Shown here: positions 40,834 through 49,301 of the stretch, piece after piece
Layout: each line of letters opens with the position of its first letter
How positions within the stretch are numbered: the first letter of the stretch is position 1
NCBI RefSeq assembly: GCF_001570405.1
Contig: NZ_BBYM01000035.1
Span: 28,286-92,285, forward strand
Origin: Microtetraspora niveoalba
Lineage (GTDB): Bacteria > Actinomycetota > Actinomycetes > Streptosporangiales > Streptosporangiaceae
Length of the DNA stretch: 64,000 bases
Reading direction: 5' to 3'
Notes under the pieces: generated by a model
Seen by the model: the letters and a program-made list of their open reading frames with translations, nothing else
What the model was told of the DNA's origin: nothing
The model's database searches: none
Program-made: the position numbers and the translations under genes

Positions 40834-42354
40834 ATGCGTGATCTGCTGGGCCTCGCCGACACCGTCATCCTGCCGGGCTTCCCCGGGACCGCTCCCCCGG
40901 ACTGGCTGCGCCGCAGGCTGGCCGACGGCCTGGCCGGGGTCGTGCTGTTCTCGCGCAACATCGAGAACCCCGACCAGCTCGCCGCCCTGACCGCGGCGCT
41001 GCGCGCGGAGAATCCGGGCGTCCTGGTCGGCGTCGACGAGGAGTCGGGCGAGGTCACCCGGCTGGAGGCGAGCACCGGCAGCTCCCGCCCCGGCAACTAC
41101 GCCCTGGGCGTGGTGGACGACGAGGAGCTGACCGAGCAGGTCGCGCGGGACGTGGGGCGCGATCTCGCCGCCGCCGGGGTCAACCTCGACTTCGCGCCCG
41201 CGGCCGACGTCAACTCCAACCCCGACAACCCGGTCATCGGGCTGCGGGCGTTCGGGGCCGACCCCGAACTGGTCGCCCGCCACACCGCCGCCTGGATCCG
41301 CGGCCTCCAGTCGGCCGGTGTCGCGGCCTGCGCCAAGCACTTCCCGGGCCACGGGGACACCGCCGTCGACTCCCATCACGGCGTCCCCCGCGTCACCGTC
41401 TCCCGCGAGGAGCTCGCCGAAGTGGAGCTGTGGCCCTTCCGCGTCGCGATCCGGGCGGGCGTGCGCTCGATCATGACCGGCCACCTGCTCGTCACCGCGT
41501 ACGACGACGAACGGCCCGCGACCCTCAGCCCGCGCATCCTGACCGGACTGCTCAGGGACGAGCTCGGCTTCGACGGGCTGATCGTCACCGACGGCATCGA
41601 GATGGCCGCCGTGTCCGGGGCGTACGGCCTCGGCGGCGCGAGCGCGATGGCCGTCGCGGCGGGCGCGGACGCCGTCTGTGTCGGCGGGGAGAACTCCGAC
41701 GAGGAGACGCTGGAGCACATCCGCCGCACCATCGTGGCGGCGGTCGTCGAGGGGCGGCTGCCCGAGGAGCGGCTGGCCGACGCCGCCCGGCGGGTCCGGG
41801 AGCTGGCGGCGTGGCACGCGTCCCCGGCGGCGGCCGGGAACGGGACCTTCGGCGCCGAGGCGAACGGCAGCGGCCCCGGAACCCCGGCGGACGTCGGGCT
41901 GGTCGCCGCCCGCCGCGCCATCAGGGTCACCAGGCGGGCCGGCGCGTCCGCCGTGCTGCCGTTGGCCGAGGCGCCGCACGTCGTCGAGCTGGCTCCCGAG
42001 ACCAACCTCGCCATCGACAAGCACATGCCGTGGGGCGCCGCCGACCCGCTCCGGCGGATCCTGCCGGGCACCACCGCCACCCGGCTGCGTGAGGAGGACG
42101 TCGCCGACGGGGTGCCCGCCGAGGCGCTCGGCCGGGCGGCCGGACGCCCCCTGGTCGTCGTCGTGCGGGACGCCCACCGCCACCCCTGGCAGATGGACAC
42201 GCTGTCCCACCTGCTCGGCGCCCGCCCGGACGGCGTGGTCGTCGAGATGGGGCTGCCGGGCCGTACGGACCTGGGGGCGGTGCACATCGCCACCCACGGA
42301 GCGGCCCGCGTCTGCGGCCAGGCCGCCGCCGAGGTGCTCACCGGCCGCGCCTGA
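40834..42354 (+). CDS. family 3 glycoside hydrolase, NagZ-like beta-N-acetylglucosaminidase
   Basis: 506 residues from ATG 40834. The NagZ signature KHFPGHGDTAVDSH (about 168-181) supplies the His general acid, and the nucleophile Asp is in LIVTDGIEMAAVSG (about 253). No signal peptide, so it is probably cytoplasmic and acts on imported muropeptides or chitobiose-like sugars, releasing GlcNAc. An extra C-terminal domain of about 150 residues follows the barrel, as in two-domain Gram-positive NagZ. A strong palindrome before the start suggests sugar-dependent control. Confidence 0.9.
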   Translation: MRDLLGLADTVILPGFPGTAPPDWLRRRLADGLAGVVLFSRNIENPDQLAALTAALRAENPGVLVGVDEESGEVTRLEASTGSSRPGNYALGVVDDEELTEQVARDVGRDLAAAGVNLDFAPAADVNSNPDNPVIGLRAFGADPELVARHTAAWIRGLQSAGVAACAKHFPGHGDTAVDSHHGVPRVTVSREELAEVELWPFRVAIRAGVRSIMTGHLLVTAYDDERPATLSPRILTGLLRDELGFDGLIVTDGIEMAAVSGAYGLGGASAMAVAAGADAVCVGGENSDEETLEHIRRTIVAAVVEGRLPEERLADAARRVRELAAWHASPAAAGNGTFGAEANGSGPGTPADVGLVAARRAIRVTRRAGASAVLPLAEAPHVVELAPETNLAIDKHMPWGAADPLRRILPGTTATRLREEDVADGVPAEALGRAAGRPLVVVVRDAHRHPWQMDTLSHLLGARPDGVVVEMGLPGRTDLGAVHIATHGAARVCGQAAAEVLTGRA

Positions 42355-42466
42355 CCGGCGGTCCTTTCCGCGCGTCACGTCTGGTCGCAGACAGAGGTCT
42401 TCCGGCCCTGGACAGATCATCTCCGCTCCAGAACACTGTCGAGATCACGGTGGAAAGGGTCGATAA

Positions 42467-43360
42467 ATGGGGATCTGCGAGGGCCGGGTCGTCGTGGTGA
42501 CGGGAGCCGGACGCGGCATCGGGCGCGCGCAAGCCCTGGAGTTCGCGCGGCAGGGCGCGAAGGTCGTCGTCAACGATCTCGGAGCGGGTCCGTACGGCTA
42601 CGGCCGCGGCGGCGGACCGGCCCGCGAGGTGGCCGAGGAGATCCGCGCCGAGGGCGGCCAGGCCGTGGCGAGCTGCGACGACGTCGCCGACTGGGACGGG
42701 GCGGCGCGGCTGGTCAAGTCCGCGTTGAGCGCCTTCGGCGGCCTGGACGTCCTGGTCGGCGCCACCGGCTTCACCCGCGACCGCACGCTGGTGACCATGA
42801 CCGAGGGCGACTGGGACGACGTGATCCGGGCCCAGCTCAAGGGCTGCTTCCTCCCGCTCCGGCACGCCTCCGCGTACTGGCGGGAGCGGGCCGCGGCCGG
42901 GCATCCCGTGGACGGCCGCGTCATCAACACCTCGTCGGCCGCCGGCCTGTACGGCAGCGCGGGCCAGGGCAACTACGCGGCCGCCACGGCCGGGATCGCC
43001 GCGCTCACCCAGGTCGCCGCCGCCGAGCTGGAGCGGTACGGCGTGACCGTCAACGCCGTCGCGCCCGCGGCCTCGCACGGCGGAGCCGGGGAAGGCGCGG
43101 CGGGCGCGCTCGGCGAGGGCGCCGCGGGCGCCGCGGAGATCGACGTGGCGTCCCTGAGCGCCTGGCTCGGGTCCGCCGGGTCGCGGCATGTCACCGGCCG
43201 CGTGTTCGAGGTGGGGGAGGGCGCGATCTCCCTGGCGACCGGCTGGCGGCACGGCCCCAGAGCGGGCCGGGGCGAGTGGGACCGCGCCGACGTGGGCGCC
43301 GCCGTCGCGGAGCTGCTCGCCCACGCCCCGGTTCCCGTGCCCGTCCGCGGCTCCGCCTGA
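42467..43360 (+). CDS. SDR-fold protein (HSD17B4-like) lacking catalytic lysine
   Basis: 297 residues. The nucleotide loop TGAGRGIG (12-19) and VVNDLG are intact, as in multifunctional beta-oxidation SDRs. The NNAG motif is replaced by VGATG (97-101). The active site keeps Ser156/157 and Tyr170, but the Lys of YxxxK is Thr174 (codon ACG, one base from AAG). The C-terminal region has a Gly/Ala-rich run (GGAGEGAAGALGEGAAGAA). Either catalysis is lost or another residue substitutes. A role as a binding or partner subunit is possible. Confidence 0.82.
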   Translation: MGICEGRVVVVTGAGRGIGRAQALEFARQGAKVVVNDLGAGPYGYGRGGGPAREVAEEIRAEGGQAVASCDDVADWDGAARLVKSALSAFGGLDVLVGATGFTRDRTLVTMTEGDWDDVIRAQLKGCFLPLRHASAYWRERAAAGHPVDGRVINTSSAAGLYGSAGQGNYAAATAGIAALTQVAAAELERYGVTVNAVAPAASHGGAGEGAAGALGEGAAGAAEIDVASLSAWLGSAGSRHVTGRVFEVGEGAISLATGWRHGPRAGRGEWDRADVGAAVAELLAHAPVPVPVRGSA

Positions 43361-43422
43361 CGCCCCCGGACGGCGACACCGGCCTGCTCATGCGAGGCCC
43401 GCCCCCGAGTGCCGCTCCCGCT

Positions 43423-43449
43423 TTGACATGTCCGTACGATTTTTAGGTA
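43423..43449 (+). promoter_or_regulatory. candidate promoter of the ATP-grasp gene
   Basis: TTGACA (43423-43428), then TAGGTA (43444-43449) after 15 bp, 24 bp upstream of the ATG at 43474. The -35 is perfect; the spacer is short. Confidence 0.4.
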
Positions 43450-43473
43450 CTGACACGACATGATGGGAGCGCG

Positions 43474-44295
43474 ATGAAGGTCGCCTACGTCACCTTCGCC
43501 GACCCGCTGGGACACGACGACGAGCGGGAGACCGCGCTCGCGGCCTGGCTGGGAGCGGGCGTCGAGGGAACGCCGGTGCGATGGGACGATCCGGAGGTGG
43601 ACTGGGCCTCGTTCGACGCCGCGGTGGTCCGCTCCGCGTGGGACTACATCGACCACCGGGACGAGTTCGTCGCCTGGGCCCACCGGACCGCTGGGCTGAC
43701 CCGGCTGCTGAACCCCGCCCGGGTGCTCGAATGGAACACCGACAAGACCTACCTGCGCGACCTCGGCGTGCCGACCGTCCCCACGCACTGGAGTCACGAG
43801 GGGATCCCCGAGTGGGACGAGTACGTGGTCAAGCCGGCGATCTCGGCGGGCGCGCGGGACACCGTCCGCACCGCCGACCGGGCCGAGGCCGAGGCGCACG
43901 CCGCCCGGCTGGCCGGCCAGGGGCGCACCGTCATGGTGCAGCCGTACCTCGACACCGTCGAGCACGAGGGCGAGCTGTCGCTGCTCTACTTCGGCGGCGA
44001 GTTCAGCCACGCCGTACGGCGGCATCCGATGCTGGCGAAGGGCGGCCCCGACCTCGACCTGAACAACAGGGCGACGCTGCGCGACCCGGACGCGGACCAG
44101 TTCGAGGTGGCCGAGCTGGTGCTGAGCAAGGTGCCCGAGCGGCTGCTCTACGCGCGCGTCGACCTGGTCCGGATGCCGGACGGTGAGCCCGTGCTCATCG
44201 AGCTCGAACTCACCGAGCCGTACCTCTTCCTCCGGTACGAGCTGGACGCCCCCGACCTCTTCGCCCGCGCCCTGGTGGAGATGCTGGAAAGCTAA
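43474..44295 (+). CDS. ATP-grasp domain protein
   Basis: 273 residues. A pre-ATP-grasp domain (MKVAYVTFADPLGHDDERE) is followed by an ATP-grasp fold: NTDKTYLRDLGVPTVPTHW, the Lys in YVVKPAISAGARDT, and the metal-binding end LIELELTEPYLFL. It resembles RimK/glutathione-synthetase-like ligases often labelled as hypothetical in actinobacteria. Such enzymes join a carboxylate to an amine or thiol with ATP. The substrate is unknown. Its stop codon overlaps that of the convergent acyl-CoA dehydrogenase gene by 4 bp. Confidence 0.85.
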   Translation: MKVAYVTFADPLGHDDERETALAAWLGAGVEGTPVRWDDPEVDWASFDAAVVRSAWDYIDHRDEFVAWAHRTAGLTRLLNPARVLEWNTDKTYLRDLGVPTVPTHWSHEGIPEWDEYVVKPAISAGARDTVRTADRAEAEAHAARLAGQGRTVMVQPYLDTVEHEGELSLLYFGGEFSHAVRRHPMLAKGGPDLDLNNRATLRDPDADQFEVAELVLSKVPERLLYARVDLVRMPDGEPVLIELELTEPYLFLRYELDAPDLFARALVEMLES

Positions 44296-45446
44296 CCGCG
44301 GGGCAGGCCGAGTGTGCGCTCGGCGATGATGTTGCGCTGGATCTCGCTCGAACCGGCATAGATGGTGTCGGCCCGGCTGAAGAGGTACAGCCGCTGCAGG
44401 TCGTTCAGGTCGTACGGCTCGCCGTCGGCGACCAGCCCGGCCCGTCCCTGGACGGCCTGCGCCAGCTCGCCCAGCCTGCGGTGCCACTCCGACCAGTAGA
44501 GCTTCGCGATCGACACCTCGGGCCCGGGCTCGCCCGCGCCCAGCGAGGTCATCGTGCGCAGCGCGTTGAGGCGCATGATCTCCAGTTCGAGCCAGGACTG
44601 GGTGAGCCGGTCGCGCAGCACCGGGTCGTCCACCGCGCCGGACCTGCGCGCGGCCTCGATCACCGACTCCAGCTCCCGCCGGAAGCCGATCTGCTGGCCG
44701 AGCGTGGACGCGCCGCGCTCGTAGCCGAGCGTCGCCATCGCGACCCGCCATCCGTCGCCGGGCTCGCCCAGGATGTTCGCGGCGGCCGTACGGGCGCCGT
44801 CGAAGAAGACCTCGTTGAACTCGCCGGTGCCGGTCATCTGCGTGATGGGCCGGATCTCGACGCCGGGCTGGTCCATCGGGACCAGCAGGTAGGACAGGCC
44901 CTTGTGCCGCTGCGAGCCCGGCTCGGTGCGGCACACGACGAAGCACCAGTCGGCGACGTGGGCGAGCGAGGTCCACACCTTCTGCCCGGTGACGACCCAC
45001 TCGTCGCCGTCGAGCACGGCCTTGGTCTGCACGTTCGCGAGGTCCGACCCGGCGTCGGGCTCGGAGTAGCCCTGGCACCACAGCTCCTCGCCCTTCTGGA
45101 TGGGCGGCAGGAACCGCTCCTTCTGCTCGGGCGTGCCGAAGTCGAGGATGGTCGGGCCGATCAGGCCCTCGCCGATGTGGCCGACCCGCGCCGGGGCGTT
45201 CGCCCGCGCGTACTCCTCGTAGAACACGACCTGCTCGTCGAGCGTGGCGTCGCGCCCGCCGTACTGCTTGGGCCAGCCGAGGCAGGTCCAGCCGGCCGCG
45301 CCGAGGTGGCGCTCCCAGGCGACCCGCAGCTCGTGGCCCTCGTGCTCGCGGCCCGGCCCGCCGAGCCCCCGCGCGTCGGCGAACTCGCCGGTCAGGTTGG
45401 CCTCCAGCCAGTCCCGGACCTCTTCTCTGAAGCTTTCTAGCGTCAT
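44292..45446 (-). CDS. acyl-CoA dehydrogenase (FadE type)
   Basis: 384 residues. Three-domain ACAD: the FAD loop WCQGYSEPDAGSDLANV, the mid-domain VWTSLAHVADWCFVVCRT, and the C-terminal YAGSSEIQRNIIAERTLGL. The MCAD-position Glu is Ala here; the likely base is the Glu of TLGYERGAS, as in isovaleryl/long-chain types. The ATG at 45446 overlaps the stop of the flavin reductase gene, so they form one operon behind a KstR2-like site. It probably acts on a CoA ester from ring or side-chain breakdown. Confidence 0.9.
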   Translation of the reverse strand: MTLESFREEVRDWLEANLTGEFADARGLGGPGREHEGHELRVAWERHLGAAGWTCLGWPKQYGGRDATLDEQVVFYEEYARANAPARVGHIGEGLIGPTILDFGTPEQKERFLPPIQKGEELWCQGYSEPDAGSDLANVQTKAVLDGDEWVVTGQKVWTSLAHVADWCFVVCRTEPGSQRHKGLSYLLVPMDQPGVEIRPITQMTGTGEFNEVFFDGARTAAANILGEPGDGWRVAMATLGYERGASTLGQQIGFRRELESVIEAARRSGAVDDPVLRDRLTQSWLELEIMRLNALRTMTSLGAGEPGPEVSIAKLYWSEWHRRLGELAQAVQGRAGLVADGEPYDLNDLQRLYLFSRADTIYAGSSEIQRNIIAERTLGLPRG

Positions 45447-46111
45447 GCGTGGAACCGTCCGTAATCTCCGCGGAAGAAGACGAGCGGATTGCCGTCCTCG
45501 TGCTTGTCGAGCCCGTGGACGCGGGCGACCACGATGACGTGGTCCCCGGCCGGGTGCTCGCTCTCGATCGTGCAGTCGAGCCAGGCGAGCGTGCCGTCGA
45601 AGACGGGACCGCCCGCGGGTGAGAGGCTCCAGGACAGGCCCGCGAACTTGTCCCCACCCCTGGCCGCGAGCCGATCGCACACCTGCCGCTGGCTCTCGGC
45701 GAGCACGTTCACGCACAGCCGCCCGGCCGCCTTCACCCGGGGCCAGCTCGTGCTGGTGTGCGCCACGCAGAACGCCACCAGAGGCGGGTCCAGGCTGACC
45801 GAGGTGAAGGAGTTGGCGGCGAGACCACACGGATCGCCGGTCGCCTCGTCGACGGCCGTGATGGCGACGACTCCGGTGGCGAACCGGCCGAGGACGTTAC
45901 GGAAGTGCTTGTTGTCGGAGGGGGAGGCGTGCCGCCCGTTCCGGCCGGGACGGGCGCCGAGGGCTGCCCGCTCGGGTCGGGCGTCCGTGCGGGCGTGGTG
46001 CCCGTCGGCGGTCGGCGGGGCGTGCTCGCCGGCGGGATGGCGGGGACCGGGGCCGCGCGAGGAGGAATGTGCGGTGTCCGGCGTGGTCGGCCGGGCCGCG
46101 TCGGTGCTCAT
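45443..46111 (-). CDS. flavin reductase, HsaB-like, with disordered N-terminus
   Basis: 222 residues from ATG 46111 (GAGGAA nine bases before). The conserved flavin reductase domain starts at about residue 67: HFRNVLGRFATGVVAITAV, ANSFTSVSLDPPLVAFCVA, and GDHVIVVARVHGLDKH near the end. It resembles HsaB, the reductase of the steroid-ring hydroxylase. The first 66 residues are Pro/His/Arg-rich and absent from relatives; a later start is possible, but the upstream ribosome site is good. Operon with the FadE-type dehydrogenase; a KstR2-like operator lies 46 bp upstream. Confidence 0.87.
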   Translation of the reverse strand: MSTDAARPTTPDTAHSSSRGPGPRHPAGEHAPPTADGHHARTDARPERAALGARPGRNGRHASPSDNKHFRNVLGRFATGVVAITAVDEATGDPCGLAANSFTSVSLDPPLVAFCVAHTSTSWPRVKAAGRLCVNVLAESQRQVCDRLAARGGDKFAGLSWSLSPAGGPVFDGTLAWLDCTIESEHPAGDHVIVVARVHGLDKHEDGNPLVFFRGDYGRFHA

Positions 46112-46156
46112 CCTGGCGCTTCCTCCCTCAGTCCCGCCGTGTCCTGCGGTCACCAT

Positions 46157-46170
46157 AACAAGCGTTTGGT
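46157..46170. promoter_or_regulatory. KstR2-like operator upstream of the flavin reductase/FadE operon
   Basis: AACAAGCGTTTGGT matches AnCAAGnnCTTGnT at 9 of 10 fixed positions. It lies 46 bp upstream of the flavin reductase ATG, in the expected promoter position. Confidence 0.62.
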
Positions 46171-46533
46171 AGAAAGTTACGGCGACCCCCTCGGACGTCC
46201 GCGGTGACCCCTCGTATGTCGGCGGCGACCCGCTCCGGCGCCTGGCGGCGCGGCGTACGGGGCCGCTTCCGCGGAGCCGTTGCCCCGCCCGGACGCGGCG
46301 GCGGTCTCCGCTGAATGACAAGCCGATTTCCGCCCCTGTCATTCCCGCTGCCTGTTACGCGCGCGCCGCGGTCCCGGCCGGGCGGGAGCCGTACGGGCGG
46401 GCGGGGGCGGCAGGGGGCGGCAGGGAGGCCGGTGTGGGGTGGCGGCGCGGACGCGAGCCGGACGGGCGTCGGAGGCGCGCCGCTCGGGGACACCGCGAGG
46501 CGGTGGGGGTGAAACGGGGATGCGGGAGATGAC

Positions 46534-46578
46534 GTGACGCGTCCTGGCGGGCGTGGGGAGCCCGCCAGGACACGTCAC
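46534..46578 (-). terminator. 19-bp stem hairpin after the 65-aa gene
   Basis: Arms 46534-46552 and 46560-46578 pair over 19 bp with one mismatch around a 7-nt loop. The inner 12 bp (GTCCTGGCGGGC/GCCCGCCAGGAC) are perfect. It begins 49 bp beyond the stop of the small minus-strand gene and is strong enough to stop transcription from either side. Confidence 0.7.
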
Positions 46579-46627
46579 GCTCCGGGCGAGACGGTCACGA
46601 CCCCGGCGAGGGTTGGGGTCGTGGCCG

Positions 46628-46825
46628 TCATTGATCGCGCGGAGTCCGTGGTGGCCGGTCATCCTCGCCGGGACCGGCCGATCCCGTCTGATGGCGCATG
46701 ATCAGCAGCGCGGCGCCGGCCGGGTCGTCCGCCGGGTGCGTGACGACGACCCCACCCGCATTCCAGGCGAAGACCCCGTTCTCGCACCAGACGGTCAGTT
46801 CGGTAGATACCGACGGCACCGACAT
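46628..46825 (-). CDS. small hypothetical protein (65 aa)
   Basis: 65 residues from ATG 46825, chosen for GGAAG just before it; an in-frame ATG at 46882 would add 19. The core TELTVWCENGVFAWNAGGVV, then THPADDPAGAALLIMRHQ looks like a folded domain. The pattern resembles small proteins paired with regulators in Streptosporangiaceae and Actinomadura, but I cannot name the family. A strong terminator follows it and a GntR gene is divergent, both supporting a real gene. Confidence 0.55.
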   Translation of the reverse strand: MSVPSVSTELTVWCENGVFAWNAGGVVVTHPADDPAGAALLIMRHQTGSAGPGEDDRPPRTPRDQ

Positions 46826-46970
46826 CCCGCTTCCGCTGCTCTGGTAGGTGTGGGGTGCCACTTGCGGCACTCCCGCTCCCATTCGATGGATTTGTACCAA
46901 CGTTTGGATGATGCGCGGTCCGCCCGCTCAGGTCAAGTGGTTGTTTGCAGCAAGACAGAGATCGTCTAAA

Positions 46971-46984
46971 TTTGTTGGAACAAA
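46971..46984. promoter_or_regulatory. palindrome upstream of the GntR gene
   Basis: TTTGTTGGAACAAA: 6-bp perfect arms and a GG centre, ending 19 bp before the GntR ATG at 47004, in an AT-rich patch. Likely an autoregulatory operator. Confidence 0.5.
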
Positions 46985-47003
46985 AGGGTAGATTTGAGGG
47001 AAA

Positions 47004-47756
47004 ATGGCACGATCGTCGCTCTACCAGCAGGTGGCCGCCGAGCTGCGCAAGGCCATCTACGTGGGAGCGCTCGGGCCAGGCGACCAGATCCCGACCGAGG
47101 CCGAGCTCATGGAGGCCCACGGGGTCAGCCGGAACACCGTGCGGCTGGCGCTGGGCGAGCTCGAGAACGAGGGTCTGATCCTCCGGATGCGCCGCCGCGG
47201 CACGTTCGTCCGCGAGCGCCGCCCGCTCCTCATCCGCCCCCAGGACGAGCTGCTGTCCCTGCGCGCGGGGGAGCCCCGCATCGACGCGTTCGTGCACGCC
47301 GTCACCTCGGAGGGCCGCGAGGCCGGCCAGGACATCGAGGTGGCCATCGTCCAGCCCCCGGAGGACGTGGCGACCCGGCTCGCCATCACCGGCCGGGCCC
47401 TCGCCGTCGTGCGCCGCCGCCTCCGCTTCGTGGACGGCCAGCCGTACAACACGAACGACTCCTACTTCCCGTACGGCCTGGTCGCCGACTCGGAGATCGC
47501 CCGGCCCGGCGACATCAGGCGGGGCGCGAACCGGGTGCTCGAAGAGCTGGGACACCCCCAGGTCCGCGTCATCGACGACATCTCCGCCCGCATGCCCACC
47601 CCCGACGAGTCGTCGCGCCTCCAGCTGGAGCCGGGCACCCCCGTCGTCGTCTACGTCCGGGTCGGATACGACCCCGAGGACGTCCCCGTACGCGTCGCGG
47701 TGTCGGTGCTCCCCGCCGACAAGCACCTCATCAGATACGAGCTGGAAGCCCGATGA
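47004..47756 (+). CDS. GntR-family regulator with UTRA domain (HutC subfamily)
   Basis: 250 residues. N-terminal winged helix: SLYQQVAAELRKAIYVGALG, then PTEAELMEAHGVSRNTVRLAL. The UTRA effector domain follows (about 90-245) with VVRRRLRFVDGQPYNTNDSYFP, the usual ligand-contact strand. HutC-type members sense sugars phosphates, histidine intermediates or similar. It faces the 65-aa gene, and a GNAT gene follows after 247 bp that show nothing else recognisable. Confidence 0.9.
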   Translation: MARSSLYQQVAAELRKAIYVGALGPGDQIPTEAELMEAHGVSRNTVRLALGELENEGLILRMRRRGTFVRERRPLLIRPQDELLSLRAGEPRIDAFVHAVTSEGREAGQDIEVAIVQPPEDVATRLAITGRALAVVRRRLRFVDGQPYNTNDSYFPYGLVADSEIARPGDIRRGANRVLEELGHPQVRVIDDISARMPTPDESSRLQLEPGTPVVVYVRVGYDPEDVPVRVAVSVLPADKHLIRYELEAR

Positions 47757-48003
47757 CGCGCCACGGATCCCCCGTCGCCTGACGGGGCGTTCCCCCTCGT
47801 TCCTCCCCACGGACGACCGTGGGGCCCGCTCGCCGTCGCACCAGTCACGGCCTGCCCCCTCCACGCGCTGGAGAAGGCCGCCATCCGGCGGGCGAACGCC
47901 GCTGGAAGGCCGCTCCCGCTGAACGCCCTACGAGGCCGCGCGGAGGCGCACGCCCTCCATCGGTGACTTTCCGTGCCCGAAGCACCACAGAAAGGAATCG
48001 ATC

Positions 48004-48555
48004 ATGTCGTCCCGCATCCTCCTCCCCGGAAAGTTCACCCTCCGCCGGGCCGTGCACGAGGACCTCTCCCCCGTGCTCTCCCTGCTCGCCGACGCCGCCC
48101 GGTGGCTCGCCTCCCAGGGCGTACGGCAGTGGCCGGCCGACGGCTTCCCCGCCTCCCGCATCGAGCCGCTCATCGCCGCCGGCGCGATGTACGTCCTCGA
48201 CGACGGGACCGGAGCGGCCGCGACCGTCGCCCTCGACGGCCACGCCGACCCCGAGTTCTGGGGCCGCGACGACCGTCCCGACACCGCCCGCTACGTCCAC
48301 AAGCTCGCGGTGAGCCGCGCGTACGCCGGAAAGGGGCTCGGCGAGGCGCTCCTCGACTGGGCCGGGCTGCGCGCGGCGGCGGAAGGCAGACGCTGGCTCC
48401 GGCTGGACTGCTCCAAGGACAATCTCCGGCTGCAGCGCTACTACGCCGAGCTGGGGTTCCGGCATGTCAGGACCGTGGACCTGGCCCACCGGGCGTCGGG
48501 AGCGCTCTTCGAGCGCCGGGCGGGCGCCACCGTGACATCCGCCCGCACAAGGTAG
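48004..48555 (+). CDS. GNAT-family N-acetyltransferase
   Basis: 183 residues. GNAT fold with YVHKLAVSRAYAGKGLGEAL (acetyl-CoA loop AGKGLG) and CSKDNLRLQRYYAELGFRHV. A preceding AGAAAGGAA gives a good ribosome site. Streptomyces often carry a GntR followed by a GNAT in the same order, so it may be part of the GntR regulon. Acceptor unknown. Confidence 0.87.
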   Translation: MSSRILLPGKFTLRRAVHEDLSPVLSLLADAARWLASQGVRQWPADGFPASRIEPLIAAGAMYVLDDGTGAAATVALDGHADPEFWGRDDRPDTARYVHKLAVSRAYAGKGLGEALLDWAGLRAAAEGRRWLRLDCSKDNLRLQRYYAELGFRHVRTVDLAHRASGALFERRAGATVTSARTR

Positions 48556-48620
48556 CGATCTCATGCTGAACAGGGCGCATGCCGTACAGCGTGTCAAACG
48601 GACCGGCTACTGTTCGGTAC

Positions 48621-49301
48621 ATGACCGCATCGCTGCTGGAAGTGATCGCGCTGGACGTGCGTGACGCCGTCGCCGCCGAGGAAGGGGGAGCCGACCGGCT
48701 GGAGGTCGTGTCCGACATGGCCTCAGGTGGGCTCACCCCCTCGGCGGAGGTGGTGGCCGCGATCGCCGGGGCGTGCTCGCTGCCCCAGATGGTGATGCTG
48801 CGCGGCAACGCGGGGTTCGCGACCACCGGCGAGGAACTCGACCGCCTCCGCGAGGAGGCCCGCGCGCTGGCCGAGGCGGGGGCGGGCGGGTTCGTCTTCG
48901 GCTTCCTCACCGCCGACGGCGCGGTCGACATGGAGGCGACCGAGGCGCTCATCCACGCGGTCGCGCCGCTCCCGTGGACCTTCCACCGGGCGGTCGACAA
49001 CGCCGCCGACGTCCGGGCCGCCTGGCGTGCCGTACGGCTGCTGCCGAACCTGGCCACCGTCCTCACGTCCGGCTCCCCGGCCGGCGTCGGCGAGGGCCTG
49101 CCGGTGCTGCGCGAGCGCACCGACGCCGGAGACGGCGAGATCATCCTGGCCGGGGGCGGGCTCAAGCAGGAGCACGTCCCCGTGCTGGCCGAGCGCGGTG
49201 TGCGCGCCTTCCACGTCGGCAGCGCCGTACGCGAATCATGGGCCCACCCCGTGGACGCCTCGCGCGTACGCGACTGGCGCCGCCTCCTCGACAACGTCTA
49301 G
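48621..49301 (+). CDS. cutC: CutC-family protein
   Basis: 226 residues from ATG 48621. TIM-barrel CutC marks: LLEVIALDVRDAVAAEEGGA (family usually E-C-x-x in this region), the GGLTPS block, RPR-like segment replaced by MLRGNAGFATT, FGFLTADGAVD, FHRAVD and LTSGSP. CutC was first linked to copper tolerance, though the biochemical role remains unclear. The final 28 bp, encoding WRRLLDNV and the stop, are repeated 159 bp further on. Confidence 0.88.
   Translation: MTASLLEVIALDVRDAVAAEEGGADRLEVVSDMASGGLTPSAEVVAAIAGACSLPQMVMLRGNAGFATTGEELDRLREEARALAEAGAGGFVFGFLTADGAVDMEATEALIHAVAPLPWTFHRAVDNAADVRAAWRAVRLLPNLATVLTSGSPAGVGEGLPVLRERTDAGDGEIILAGGGLKQEHVPVLAERGVRAFHVGSAVRESWAHPVDASRVRDWRRLLDNV

Larger units (their letters stand above)
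46112..46627. other. 516-bp non-coding stretch
   Basis: Holds the KstR2-like operator near one end and a long hairpin (46534-46578) near the other. The middle part (46180-46520) is GC-rich with no convincing gene on either strand. Confidence 0.55.

Noticed and set aside
46890..46906. ACCAACGTTTGG near the 65-aa gene, resembling the KstR2-like motif
   Set aside because: The CAAG half is not present and the centre spacing differs; too few matches.
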